This document shows positions 9,207-17,121 of a stretch of 58,357 bases of DNA, in pieces. Source of the DNA: Akkermansiaceae bacterium (GTDB lineage Bacteria > Verrucomicrobiota > Verrucomicrobiia > Verrucomicrobiales > Akkermansiaceae); the NCBI GenBank assembly GCA_903919975.1, contig CAIXKE010000009.1, positions 1 to 58,357 of the forward strand, given 5' to 3'. The notes under the pieces were generated by a model. That model was given only the letters and a program-made list of their open reading frames with translations, searched no databases and was not told the origin of the DNA. A program made the position numbers and the translations under genes. Numbering within the stretch: position 1 is the first letter of the stretch; each line of letters begins with the position of its first letter.

Positions 9207-11498
9207 ATGAAATCAAACTCCACTTACAATCGTTTCATCACAGCCCGCATGCCCTCCGTTGGCCGTGCCAGCTTCGCCATGGGCATTCTAGCAACCGCCG
9301 CCCTCATCAGTTCTCCAGACGCCCACGCGCAGACTTACACCTATACTGGCGGCGGCACCAGCACTTGGAGCACCACTGCCAACTGGGACAGCTATCCAGG
9401 CGCGGGCGGGGCGGGCGTTGTGATCCAGCGGTCGTCAAACAATGCCAACCTTCAAACAGATCTTACGGGTGGGGTCACGGTGGGGACGATTCGTTACACG
9501 GGAACCTCAACTTGGGGTGTAGCCGCGATACCCGGAAGTCCCCTTACGCTGAACCAAGACGGCGCTGGGGTCGGAACCGCTTTGATCACTCTGACGGGCA
9601 CAGATGCCGTTTCGCGGCTCTCTATTAGCGGGAGCCCGGTTCTTGCGGACGATCTTGTCGTCACCCAAAGCAATCCTAATTCCACGCAGACCGGTGGCGC
9701 GATCTCACTTTCTACCTTTAGCGGCACGGGCAATATTACGTTTAACAACGTGATGAATGATCTAACTAGTGGTCTGATTAATTTCAGCTCCAACCTTGGA
9801 AGCACTGGAACGTTGACGATCGCCAGTGGTGCGGTGAGGGGGCAGGGCGCGGCCCCATTCAATGCTGCAAACGCCATCAAGCTGGGCGTGACTGGCGGCT
9901 CGAGCGCCAGCCTGCTGGCATACCGCGCTGGCAACCAGACCATCGCAAATGGAATTACAGTGGCTGCAGTTGGCAGCGGGAACAGGGCTGTGCTCGGTCA
10001 AACTTCTCCCAACAACACCACTGGTGTAACCACTTTTTCCGGCACTATGACCTTGAACGGCGGTCTGACCGTGACCAGCCAGACGGCCCAGACAGCCGGG
10101 ACTAACTTGGGGGTTGTGCTTTCGGGGGAATTATCTGGTGCCGGTGGTCTCTTCATCAACGGGACGTTCAAAAATAGCGGAGCCGACTTGACCACCACCG
10201 GGGCCGTCAAGGTGAGCAACGCGAACAACACGTTTTCCGGAAACACACGCATTGCCGCCGGAACGCTGTATGTGACAAACGCTACGGCCTTGAAAAACTC
10301 CACGGTAGATCTGAACGCCAGCGACGCCGGAACGCTGGCCTTTGGCTCTACGACCACCGCAGGCCTTGCATCCGCCACTTTCGGCGGCTTGAGCGGCTCG
10401 CGGAATCTGGTGCTCCAAGACACATTGACCTCTCCTGGAGCCGTCGCGCTGAGCATCGGCAATAACAATGCAAACTCGTCCTACTCCGGCAATCTAAGCG
10501 GCAGCGGCTCGCTCATCAAGATCGGCACCGGCACCCAGACACTCTCCGGCACAAACACCTATGCCGGCGTGACGACTCTGACCACAGGCACCTTGGTGTT
10601 TGCGAATACGTCAGCCAAATCCTCCAGTTCCACCGTCACGGCGGCCGCAGCGGGTACCGTCGGCTTGGGCGTCGGAGGCGCTGGGTATTACTCGGCCACG
10701 GATGTCGCGGACCTCTTCAACACCAACACGCTGTCCGGATTCAGCATGAACAGTGCTTCGGGCGTGGCGATCGACACGACCAACGCAACGAGTGGCACCT
10801 TCGAGCAAAGCACGGCGCTGACTGGAACCCGCGCGCTTACCAAGCTGGGCACCGGCAAGCTCGTCCTCTCCGGCACGAACACCTACACCGGCGCGACCAG
10901 CGTCACTAGCGGTGTCCTCGCAGTGAACGGCTCGCTCGCCAGCACTTCCACCACCGTCGGCACGGGAGCTACCCTCCAAGGTAGCGGTAGCATCGGCGGC
11001 TCGGTTACCGTGCAGGGCGGCGGCACCCTTGCCACTGGCAATAGCATCGAGAGCCTCACAACCGGAGCCCTGAGCTTGCAGGCCCTCTCCACCTTCGCCT
11101 ACGAGATCAACAATGACGCAGCAGCCAACGTGGCCGGCGACCTGACGGCAGTGACTGGCAATCTGGCGCTCGACCTAGGCAATGCGGCAATCCTTACGCT
11201 CACCGATCTAGGCTCAGGTTCTTGGTCTGTCGGTGAAAAACTGACCCTCATCAGCTACTCTGGCGCATGGAATAATGGTCTCTTCAACTACGCCAGTGGC
11301 ACCCTCGCGGATGATTCCACCTTCACCTTTAGCGGCATGGACTGGGCGTTCAACTACAACGACACCGTAGCGGGCACGAACTACACCGGCGATCTGATCG
11401 GCAGCAGTTTTGTGACCATGACGGCCATCCCTGAGCCGAACGTCGCCGCGCTGCTGGGTAGTCTCGGCACCCTCGCACTGCTGCGCCGCCGCCGCTGA
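9207..11498 (+). CDS. Autotransporter-associated beta-strand repeat protein with PEP-CTERM sorting signal
   Basis: A 763-residue secreted protein. After a long signal sequence (about residues 1-42, ending in SPDAHAQ), the protein is almost wholly composed of low-complexity Gly/Ser/Thr/Asn-rich beta-strand repeats, including units such as LTKLGTGKLVLSGTNTYTGAT and LIKIGTGTQTLSGTNTYAGVT characteristic of the passenger-associated repeat family. The extreme C-terminus, PEPNVAALLGSLGTLALLRRRR, has the PEP motif, a hydrophobic helix and an arginine cluster of PEP-CTERM signals. It should be exported and processed by an exosortase/archaeosortase-type enzyme rather than inserted by its own barrel, since no translocator barrel is visible. 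A 14-bp unit (tccccgaaaataa plus one base) is duplicated just before the start (9171-9197). Confidence 0.88.
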   Translation: MKSNSTYNRFITARMPSVGRASFAMGILATAALISSPDAHAQTYTYTGGGTSTWSTTANWDSYPGAGGAGVVIQRSSNNANLQTDLTGGVTVGTIRYTGTSTWGVAAIPGSPLTLNQDGAGVGTALITLTGTDAVSRLSISGSPVLADDLVVTQSNPNSTQTGGAISLSTFSGTGNITFNNVMNDLTSGLINFSSNLGSTGTLTIASGAVRGQGAAPFNAANAIKLGVTGGSSASLLAYRAGNQTIANGITVAAVGSGNRAVLGQTSPNNTTGVTTFSGTMTLNGGLTVTSQTAQTAGTNLGVVLSGELSGAGGLFINGTFKNSGADLTTTGAVKVSNANNTFSGNTRIAAGTLYVTNATALKNSTVDLNASDAGTLAFGSTTTAGLASATFGGLSGSRNLVLQDTLTSPGAVALSIGNNNANSSYSGNLSGSGSLIKIGTGTQTLSGTNTYAGVTTLTTGTLVFANTSAKSSSSTVTAAAAGTVGLGVGGAGYYSATDVADLFNTNTLSGFSMNSASGVAIDTTNATSGTFEQSTALTGTRALTKLGTGKLVLSGTNTYTGATSVTSGVLAVNGSLASTSTTVGTGATLQGSGSIGGSVTVQGGGTLATGNSIESLTTGALSLQALSTFAYEINNDAAANVAGDLTAVTGNLALDLGNAAILTLTDLGSGSWSVGEKLTLISYSGAWNNGLFNYASGTLADDSTFTFSGMDWAFNYNDTVAGTNYTGDLIGSSFVTMTAIPEPNVAALLGSLGTLALLRRRR

Positions 11499-11545
11499 GG
11501 AGCCAGTGCTTCGGTTGCCGCTTCGCGACCCGGTGCTTCAGTGAA

Positions 11546-11594
11546 TCGGTAAGAGAAAAGCGGAAGAAGCGGCTGATTCTTTCACTCTTACCGA
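11546..11594. terminator. 10-bp perfect inverted repeat downstream of the autotransporter gene
   Basis: TCGGTAAGAG at 11546-11555 is the exact reverse complement of CTCTTACCGA at 11585-11594, with a 29-base purine-rich loop. It lies 48 bp after the stop codon. There is no T run, so a rho-independent terminator is uncertain; it may instead stabilise the mRNA end. Its right arm runs into the 8-bp tandem repeat. Confidence 0.35.
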
Positions 11595-11645
11595 AACACC
11601 GAAACACCGAAATGCCGAAATGCCGAAATGCCGAAACACCGAAAT
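11590..11645. repeat. Seven tandem copies of the 8-bp unit RCCGAAAY
   Basis: Seven consecutive octamers, ACCGAAAC or GCCGAAAT variants, run from 11590 to 11645 without interruption. It is a simple-sequence repeat between the autotransporter gene and the next gene. A reading frame passes through it, but the likely start of that gene (11777) is downstream. Confidence 0.9.
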
Positions 11646-11776
11646 ACAGACTTTCCGGAGTGATTGGGTTTTTCTCCGGGATGGAAGGGGGCGCCGACTG
11701 GAGGGGCGGTATCCTCGTGTCTATCGCCAATCCGCAGACTTTCAGTAGAAACCACAAGACACCATCAAAACCGAGG

Positions 11777-12343
11777 ATGATCCCAAGCAAAAATATCCAA
11801 CTGGCGGCCGCTATCTTCATTGGATTCGCTTCGCCAACGTCGCTCTGTTTTTCACAAGGCACCACTGAATTGACGATCTCAGCTGGATACATTGCCTACA
11901 TCAAGGCGGCAGCCAATTCCGGAAAACACGGGCAGGGTAAGGACGGCCGCTTCTACCCCTACCTGACTCCGCAGGGATACCGGATTGGCTATCGGCAGAC
12001 TCTTTCCGACAAGGCGCTGCACGCCCGAGGATGGTCGGTAGAGGAGGCGGATACCGCACTCCTTTTGCAGCTCAAGAGCATCGAAAGCGAACTGCGCCAG
12101 CAACTCCAACAGGAGGGGAAAAACTTCGATGAAATGCCGCTCGCGAGCCGCGAGATTCTCCTCGATTATGGGTTTACCGAGGGGGTGGCCAAGCTCAAGC
12201 CGGAATGGATCCAAGCAGTCACCCAGCTGGAATGGGAGCGGATTTTAAATCCGGATTTTTATGTGCGTTATGATTTGGACTGGCCGGATACGGCGCGGAA
12301 CAAAGCGTTTTTTGAACGCTGGAACAAAAAGGGGGGCAAGTGA
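11777..12343 (+). CDS. Secreted lysozyme-like protein
   Basis: Start placed at the ATG at 11777 (AGG four bases upstream) because it yields a clean signal peptide (about residues 1-28, ending LCFSQG); 188 residues in all. The following domain resembles the phage-lysozyme-like fold: GRFYPYLTPQGYRIGYRQTL corresponds to the segment with the conserved GYG-like turn, then GWSVEEADTALLLQL matches the helix usually rich in EEA, and ASREILLDYGFTEG matches the helix usually read as QREALVxFxxNxG. The usual catalytic glutamate region reads IKAAANSGKHG, with no glutamate in the expected place, so activity is doubtful. The stop overlaps the next gene's GTG start (GTGA), which ties it to the glycan locus. 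Family assignment is by pattern only. Confidence 0.55.
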   Translation: MIPSKNIQLAAAIFIGFASPTSLCFSQGTTELTISAGYIAYIKAAANSGKHGQGKDGRFYPYLTPQGYRIGYRQTLSDKALHARGWSVEEADTALLLQLKSIESELRQQLQQEGKNFDEMPLASREILLDYGFTEGVAKLKPEWIQAVTQLEWERILNPDFYVRYDLDWPDTARNKAFFERWNKKGGK

Positions 12344-15192
12344 TCAAGAGTTACCTGAATTTTCTGGCGGGCCTGGCCTCGCTTGCGTGGACGAGCTCGA
12401 TTATTTTCGCGGCACCCATCTCCAACGAAACTTATCAAATCCAACCGGGCGCGGAGGGTGCGTTTGAGATTCAAGCCGGATCGGGGATTTCCACCCGACT
12501 GATGCCGACCTTCACGGTGATGGTGAGCGAGAAGGATCCCGGCTACAATCGCAACAACAGCAACTACCTCCTGGCACCGCGCACCTCCCTGCGCTGGAGT
12601 AAATTCACCCAGCCTCTGGTTGAGTTGAACCCTTGGCTGAAGGAGATGGACCTGGCGGTTCACGTCACTGAGGATGCCAAAGGCGAGCGGACGTGGAATT
12701 ACGGAGAAGGCAGAATGATCCTGACCGGCACGTATGCACAGGGGACTACCAATCCTTTTCTCGCTGGCGAGCGCGTGGATCTAACGCCGTCCCAGACCGT
12801 GATTGATGGCCGCACCGTTCACTGGAAATTCGCCTCGGATCCGCGGTTTACCTTCTCCGCTTCCCTGACGCTGCCCGAGGGAAAGGGCGACCCGGAAATC
12901 CGTTACGAGCTGAACGCGACCGCGCCGGGATTTTACTCCGTTGCGTTCACCGGAGCGCCGGGAGTGCCGGGAGTGCCGGAGGGCAACATCGTGCCCCAGA
13001 TGGCTGCGGGAAGGGGCGGCAAGCAGTTCAACCATGTCGTGGCCGAGGTTACGGAAAAACTGCCACGCGTGCAGGTCAGCGACGGACGCCAAAATTTCCT
13101 CCTAGTGGTCCACCCGGACAGCGTTCCCTTTACCGATCAGCTCATCGATTTCAACACCTCACGGTTCGGCTCGATGCTCCGTAAGGAAAAGGGAGTTCTC
13201 ACCCCGGTGATTTTCGCCCCGGTCATGGGGGCTGCCTCCTCAAAAATGCAGGCCGGAGAAAGCCGCGGTTTCAAGCTGCTCTTTATCTGCCGGCAGGGAG
13301 ATGCTCCATCCACCCTGCGCTACGTTGCCGAGAAGATCTACGGCGTCCGCGACCAGCGGGATAACTCCGGCCCGGGCTCCTTGAGTGCGGCGATCGCCCG
13401 AATCCGCGATTACCTGGCCAATCGCAATGGGAAGAATCATGCGATGTGGCATGCCGAACAAAAGTATTACAACTACTGGTCGGACCAATCGGGAATGTTC
13501 AAACCGTTCTCCCCCCTTTATGGGCTGAGCGCCGCAGTGGTGCTGGATGACGAGGATTTCTATCGGCAAAGAGCGCTCCCCGCCGTCGAGTTTGCCATTT
13601 CCCGCGCTAGCAATGTTTTTGCCCCGTATCAATTGAATAATACCGGGCAGGTGAAGAAGCCGAGCCGGCAGTTGGGACAACCTTACGTGCCGCTGCCCCA
13701 GCTCGTCAGTTTATGGGAATTTTACCAACGCCGCACCGACGCTTTCCGTTTCTACGCCGAGCAAGCTCGTGCCACTGGTGGGATCAACGACTTGTTAGCC
13801 TCTTGGCGGCTTAAAGGCGATGAGTCACTGCTTGAGCTGGCAAAAGCGGCAGGGGAAAGGGGCCTCAAGAGCGAAACTGGCGGGGCTTACCTGGATTTCC
13901 TGGAATTATACGAGGCGACCGGGGATGAACGGTTTCTGGGCGCAGCCCAAGCGCGCATTTACGCGCAGATCGCGACGGGCGTGAATTTATTCCCCAAGGT
14001 GCCGGACAAGGACGTCCTCTACGAAAAAGGCGGCAAGGTGCCCGTGCACGCCCATGCCTTCGGGCGCAACAACGCCTGGGGATTCCCCTCGCCGGTTGGA
14101 CTGGATGTGCCGGAAATCAAGGCACCCGCATGGCGCGGGTCGGAGATCGGCTTGGAATCCTTTTCTCATCACCGGGCGGAACTCTGGCCGAATCACCCAC
14201 CCCAAATCCTGAAAATTGCCGCCTCCTCGGAAGACCGCTTTTTACAAACCGTGGCTCGCTGGGGCGTGGTCGGCCGCTATGCCAACTATGCCGGGGACAA
14301 CCGCACGGAACGCTCCTTGGTCGCCGAACGGCCCGATGCACCAGAACACCCGATTTGGAAACTGACCTATTCCTCGATCAACCCGGGGCACGCCTTGGAG
14401 TTCATCGGCGGGATGATGGATTTCCGGATCACCGATTGCTTTGACCGCTCGGCCCGGCAGATTGCTTTCCCAGGGCTCACTATGGCCGGCAGCCCCTTCC
14501 GAGTCCACTCCTACGGAGCGCTGCCGGGGCGCTTCTATGGAGAAGAAAATGTCCGTCTCTGGTGTCCTCCTAACCTGTTGGAAATTGATCATCCCGAGGT
14601 CGAATGGCTGGCCGCCTGGGGAAATGGAAAACTCTATCTGGCTTTTTGGAGTCAATCTTTCCGGGAGGAAAAAGTGAGCGTCCAAATCAACCCAAAGCGC
14701 GCCGCCATCCCCACTGGAGCGCCCCTGCTCACCTGGGTGAACAACCAACCGCGCCCCGCCGGAACAAGTTCAGGCCAAAAGATGGAATTCAAGATTCCGG
14801 CAAAAGGAATCACCGCCTTTGCCATCGATCAGGCCGAAGTCAAACCAACCCTTCAGGCCAAGATGTTTGACCCGACAGCCCCGAAGTTGGGCCCCAAAAG
14901 CATCCAGTCGCTGGAGACGCCGTTTGGAAAAATCCACGGAATGCTGCTCTCAATGGGGCGCGGTCTGACCAACGCGTTTGTTTACGCGGAAGCGCTCCCG
15001 GAGGACGTGATCGCGGCCCGCCTGCGGTATCGCCAAGGGAACGGGGAGTGGAAAAGCGTTCAGGACGAGATTTTCCCGTTTGAGTTCTCCGTCTGGCTGG
15101 ATGAGGAGGCCGGTGATTTTGAGGCGGTCATGCAGGTGGAGACTAAACGACTCGAGCAGCAGGAAAGTCCGAAGATTCAACTGAAGCAATAA
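12340..15192 (+). CDS. Large secreted protein of unrecognised family, candidate carbohydrate-active enzyme (paralogue A)
   Basis: A 950-residue protein beginning at a GTG in a 4-bp overlap with the previous gene, with GGGGGG just upstream. A signal peptide (about 1-26, ending IIFAAP) predicts export. The layout looks like an N-terminal beta-sandwich (about 30-320, containing GFYSVAFTGAPGVPG and FNTSRFGSML), a central helical region (about 350-720) with repeated helix pairs and YGLSAAVVLDDEDFYRQRALPAVEF, and a C-terminal beta region with NGKLYLAFWSQS. That arrangement is typical of (alpha/alpha)-toroid glycosidases and polysaccharide lyases, but I do not recognise the family. It is clearly homologous end to end with the protein encoded at 23619-26522. 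It opens the run of fucosidase genes, so action on the same glycan is inferred. Confidence 0.75.
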   Translation: MIKSYLNFLAGLASLAWTSSIIFAAPISNETYQIQPGAEGAFEIQAGSGISTRLMPTFTVMVSEKDPGYNRNNSNYLLAPRTSLRWSKFTQPLVELNPWLKEMDLAVHVTEDAKGERTWNYGEGRMILTGTYAQGTTNPFLAGERVDLTPSQTVIDGRTVHWKFASDPRFTFSASLTLPEGKGDPEIRYELNATAPGFYSVAFTGAPGVPGVPEGNIVPQMAAGRGGKQFNHVVAEVTEKLPRVQVSDGRQNFLLVVHPDSVPFTDQLIDFNTSRFGSMLRKEKGVLTPVIFAPVMGAASSKMQAGESRGFKLLFICRQGDAPSTLRYVAEKIYGVRDQRDNSGPGSLSAAIARIRDYLANRNGKNHAMWHAEQKYYNYWSDQSGMFKPFSPLYGLSAAVVLDDEDFYRQRALPAVEFAISRASNVFAPYQLNNTGQVKKPSRQLGQPYVPLPQLVSLWEFYQRRTDAFRFYAEQARATGGINDLLASWRLKGDESLLELAKAAGERGLKSETGGAYLDFLELYEATGDERFLGAAQARIYAQIATGVNLFPKVPDKDVLYEKGGKVPVHAHAFGRNNAWGFPSPVGLDVPEIKAPAWRGSEIGLESFSHHRAELWPNHPPQILKIAASSEDRFLQTVARWGVVGRYANYAGDNRTERSLVAERPDAPEHPIWKLTYSSINPGHALEFIGGMMDFRITDCFDRSARQIAFPGLTMAGSPFRVHSYGALPGRFYGEENVRLWCPPNLLEIDHPEVEWLAAWGNGKLYLAFWSQSFREEKVSVQINPKRAAIPTGAPLLTWVNNQPRPAGTSSGQKMEFKIPAKGITAFAIDQAEVKPTLQAKMFDPTAPKLGPKSIQSLETPFGKIHGMLLSMGRGLTNAFVYAEALPEDVIAARLRYRQGNGEWKSVQDEIFPFEFSVWLDEEAGDFEAVMQVETKRLEQQESPKIQLKQ

Positions 15193-15219
15193 GAGACTAA
15201 CACTTAAAACACATAACCA

Positions 15220-17049
15220 ATGAAAAAATATAGCATACTGGCGGGAGTGATAGCCGCGCACTGCGCGTCGCTGGCTTTTGGCCAGACAACTAAAAATGAG
15301 GGCGTAACATCAGCTCAGTCCAGCGTAGTGGCCAAAGCTTCCAGCGTGGACGCCAAAGGTTACACCGCCGAAAAGGCGATTGATGGGAATGACGCCACCT
15401 GGTGGTCGCCGTCGCGTGAAGAGTGGGGCACCAGAGAGCCGACATGGCTGGAGGTGGATCTCGGCGATGAGCGGGAGATCGGCCACACCTTTATCACGGA
15501 ACTAACGGGCGGTGGCTATCCCCATATTCAAGACTTCCGCATTGAATATAAAGACGGTGAGACATGGAAGTGTGTCTATGAGGGAGCGGAGATTTTTGGA
15601 CGACGGGTTTACGATTTTCCACCCGTCAAGGCGCGGGTATTCCGGATAATCTTCCACAAAGTTTTGAGATATCCGCAGAACATCAATGAGGTTCAGTTTT
15701 ATGCGCCCGGCAAACTTTCGGAGGCGGCATTAGCTGCCAAGCGTCAAGATGCGGAAACCGCCAAGCGCCTCGAATGGTTCAAGGCTGCCAAGTTTGGGAT
15801 GATGATTACCTGGGGGCCTTATGCCGTGGCTGGGGGCGAGTGGAACGGAAAACCGGTGAAGGGCATCGGTGAGTGGATCATGCGCCGAGCCAATGATGAC
15901 AAAGGCATTCCCGTTAAGGAATACGAGAAAATGGCCGCGAAGTTCAACCCGACCAAGTTTAATGCCGACGCGTGGGTCCAATTGGCGGTGGATGCGGGGA
16001 TGAAATACATCGTCGCCATGCCCAAGCACCATGACGGCTTCGCGATGTATCACTCCAAGGTGGATCAATATAACATTTTCGATTATACCGAATGGAAGCG
16101 CGATCCCATGAAGGAGCTGGCTGAGACCTGCGCCAAAAAAGGGATCAAGCTGGGATTCTACTACTCGCAGTCGCAAGATTGGCATCATCCTTTTGGGGCA
16201 GGCAACCCGCTGGAGTATCCTCCCACCAATAAACCCATCGCTGATTTTTCAAAATATCTCACAGAGAAGGCTTTGCCCCAGGTGCGTGAGATCCTGACAC
16301 AATACGGGCCCGTGGCTCTGATCTGGTTCGATACCCCCAAAAACATGCCCGCCGAGTGGGCCGGCAAATTCCGGGACACGGTTCGCTCTATTCAGCCCGA
16401 TACGCTGATCAACAGCCGCCTCGGCCCGGGTGGGTATCAGGATTACCTCTCCCGCGATGATAACGACATCCCGCCACAGGCCCGTCCCGGCGCATGGGAG
16501 ACGGCCGCCACGCTGAATCACACGTGGGGATTCAAGAAAAGTGACACGCAATGGAAGAGCCCCGAGGACCTGATCTTCAAGCTCGTGGACATCACCAGCA
16601 AGGGAGGCAACTACCTTTTGAATGTCGGGCCCGATGCCGAGGGCGTTATCCCGCAAGCCAGCCAAGACAATTTAAGAAAAGTGGGTGCCTGGCTCAAGGT
16701 CAACGGGGAGGCCGTTTTTGGCACGGGTTCCACGCCGTTTGGCGCGGAACTTGGCAGTCTCGATCCTGTCAAAAAGAACAAGGGGGGTTATCCGCTTTTC
16801 AATGCGAACACCGCCTGGCGCTGTACGACAAAACCCGGCAAACTTTACATCACCCTTTTCCAATGGCCCGGCGCCGCGTTCGAATTGTCCGGCGTAACGG
16901 ATAAGGTGGCAAAAGCTTACTTTTTAGGTGACCGCACCAAGCCGGTAACCTTCTCGCAGGAAGCCGGGAAACTGGTGGTCCAGCTTCCGCCGCAGGCACC
17001 CGATGCCGTGGCCTCGGTGCTCTGCTTGGAGACAAGCGCGGGCCGGTAA
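15220..17049 (+). CDS. GH29 alpha-L-fucosidase with N-terminal discoidin (F5/8C) domain
   Basis: A 609-residue secreted enzyme that hydrolyses terminal alpha-L-fucose. Signal peptide about 1-22 (SLAFGQ end). A discoidin-type carbohydrate-binding domain follows (about 28-168; IDGNDATWWSPSREEW, then WLEVDLGDEREIGHTFI). The GH29 barrel spans about 180-500: FGMMITWGPYAVAGGEW, then PKHHDGFAMYHSKVDQYN, and YGPVALIWFDT, where Asp371 matches the family's catalytic nucleophile. AWETAATLNHTWGF and GGNYLLNVGPDAEG are further GH29 landmarks. A C-terminal beta domain completes it. Its signal peptide closely resembles that of the next gene. First of three consecutive GH29 genes. Confidence 0.93.
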   Translation: MKKYSILAGVIAAHCASLAFGQTTKNEGVTSAQSSVVAKASSVDAKGYTAEKAIDGNDATWWSPSREEWGTREPTWLEVDLGDEREIGHTFITELTGGGYPHIQDFRIEYKDGETWKCVYEGAEIFGRRVYDFPPVKARVFRIIFHKVLRYPQNINEVQFYAPGKLSEAALAAKRQDAETAKRLEWFKAAKFGMMITWGPYAVAGGEWNGKPVKGIGEWIMRRANDDKGIPVKEYEKMAAKFNPTKFNADAWVQLAVDAGMKYIVAMPKHHDGFAMYHSKVDQYNIFDYTEWKRDPMKELAETCAKKGIKLGFYYSQSQDWHHPFGAGNPLEYPPTNKPIADFSKYLTEKALPQVREILTQYGPVALIWFDTPKNMPAEWAGKFRDTVRSIQPDTLINSRLGPGGYQDYLSRDDNDIPPQARPGAWETAATLNHTWGFKKSDTQWKSPEDLIFKLVDITSKGGNYLLNVGPDAEGVIPQASQDNLRKVGAWLKVNGEAVFGTGSTPFGAELGSLDPVKKNKGGYPLFNANTAWRCTTKPGKLYITLFQWPGAAFELSGVTDKVAKAYFLGDRTKPVTFSQEAGKLVVQLPPQAPDAVASVLCLETSAGR

Positions 17050-17121
17050 GACTGGGGCTTCGTGTTAGGAAAGGAAATCAACTAAGAGGCGCAAAGAAAG
17101 CCTCTGCAAACACCATAAAAA

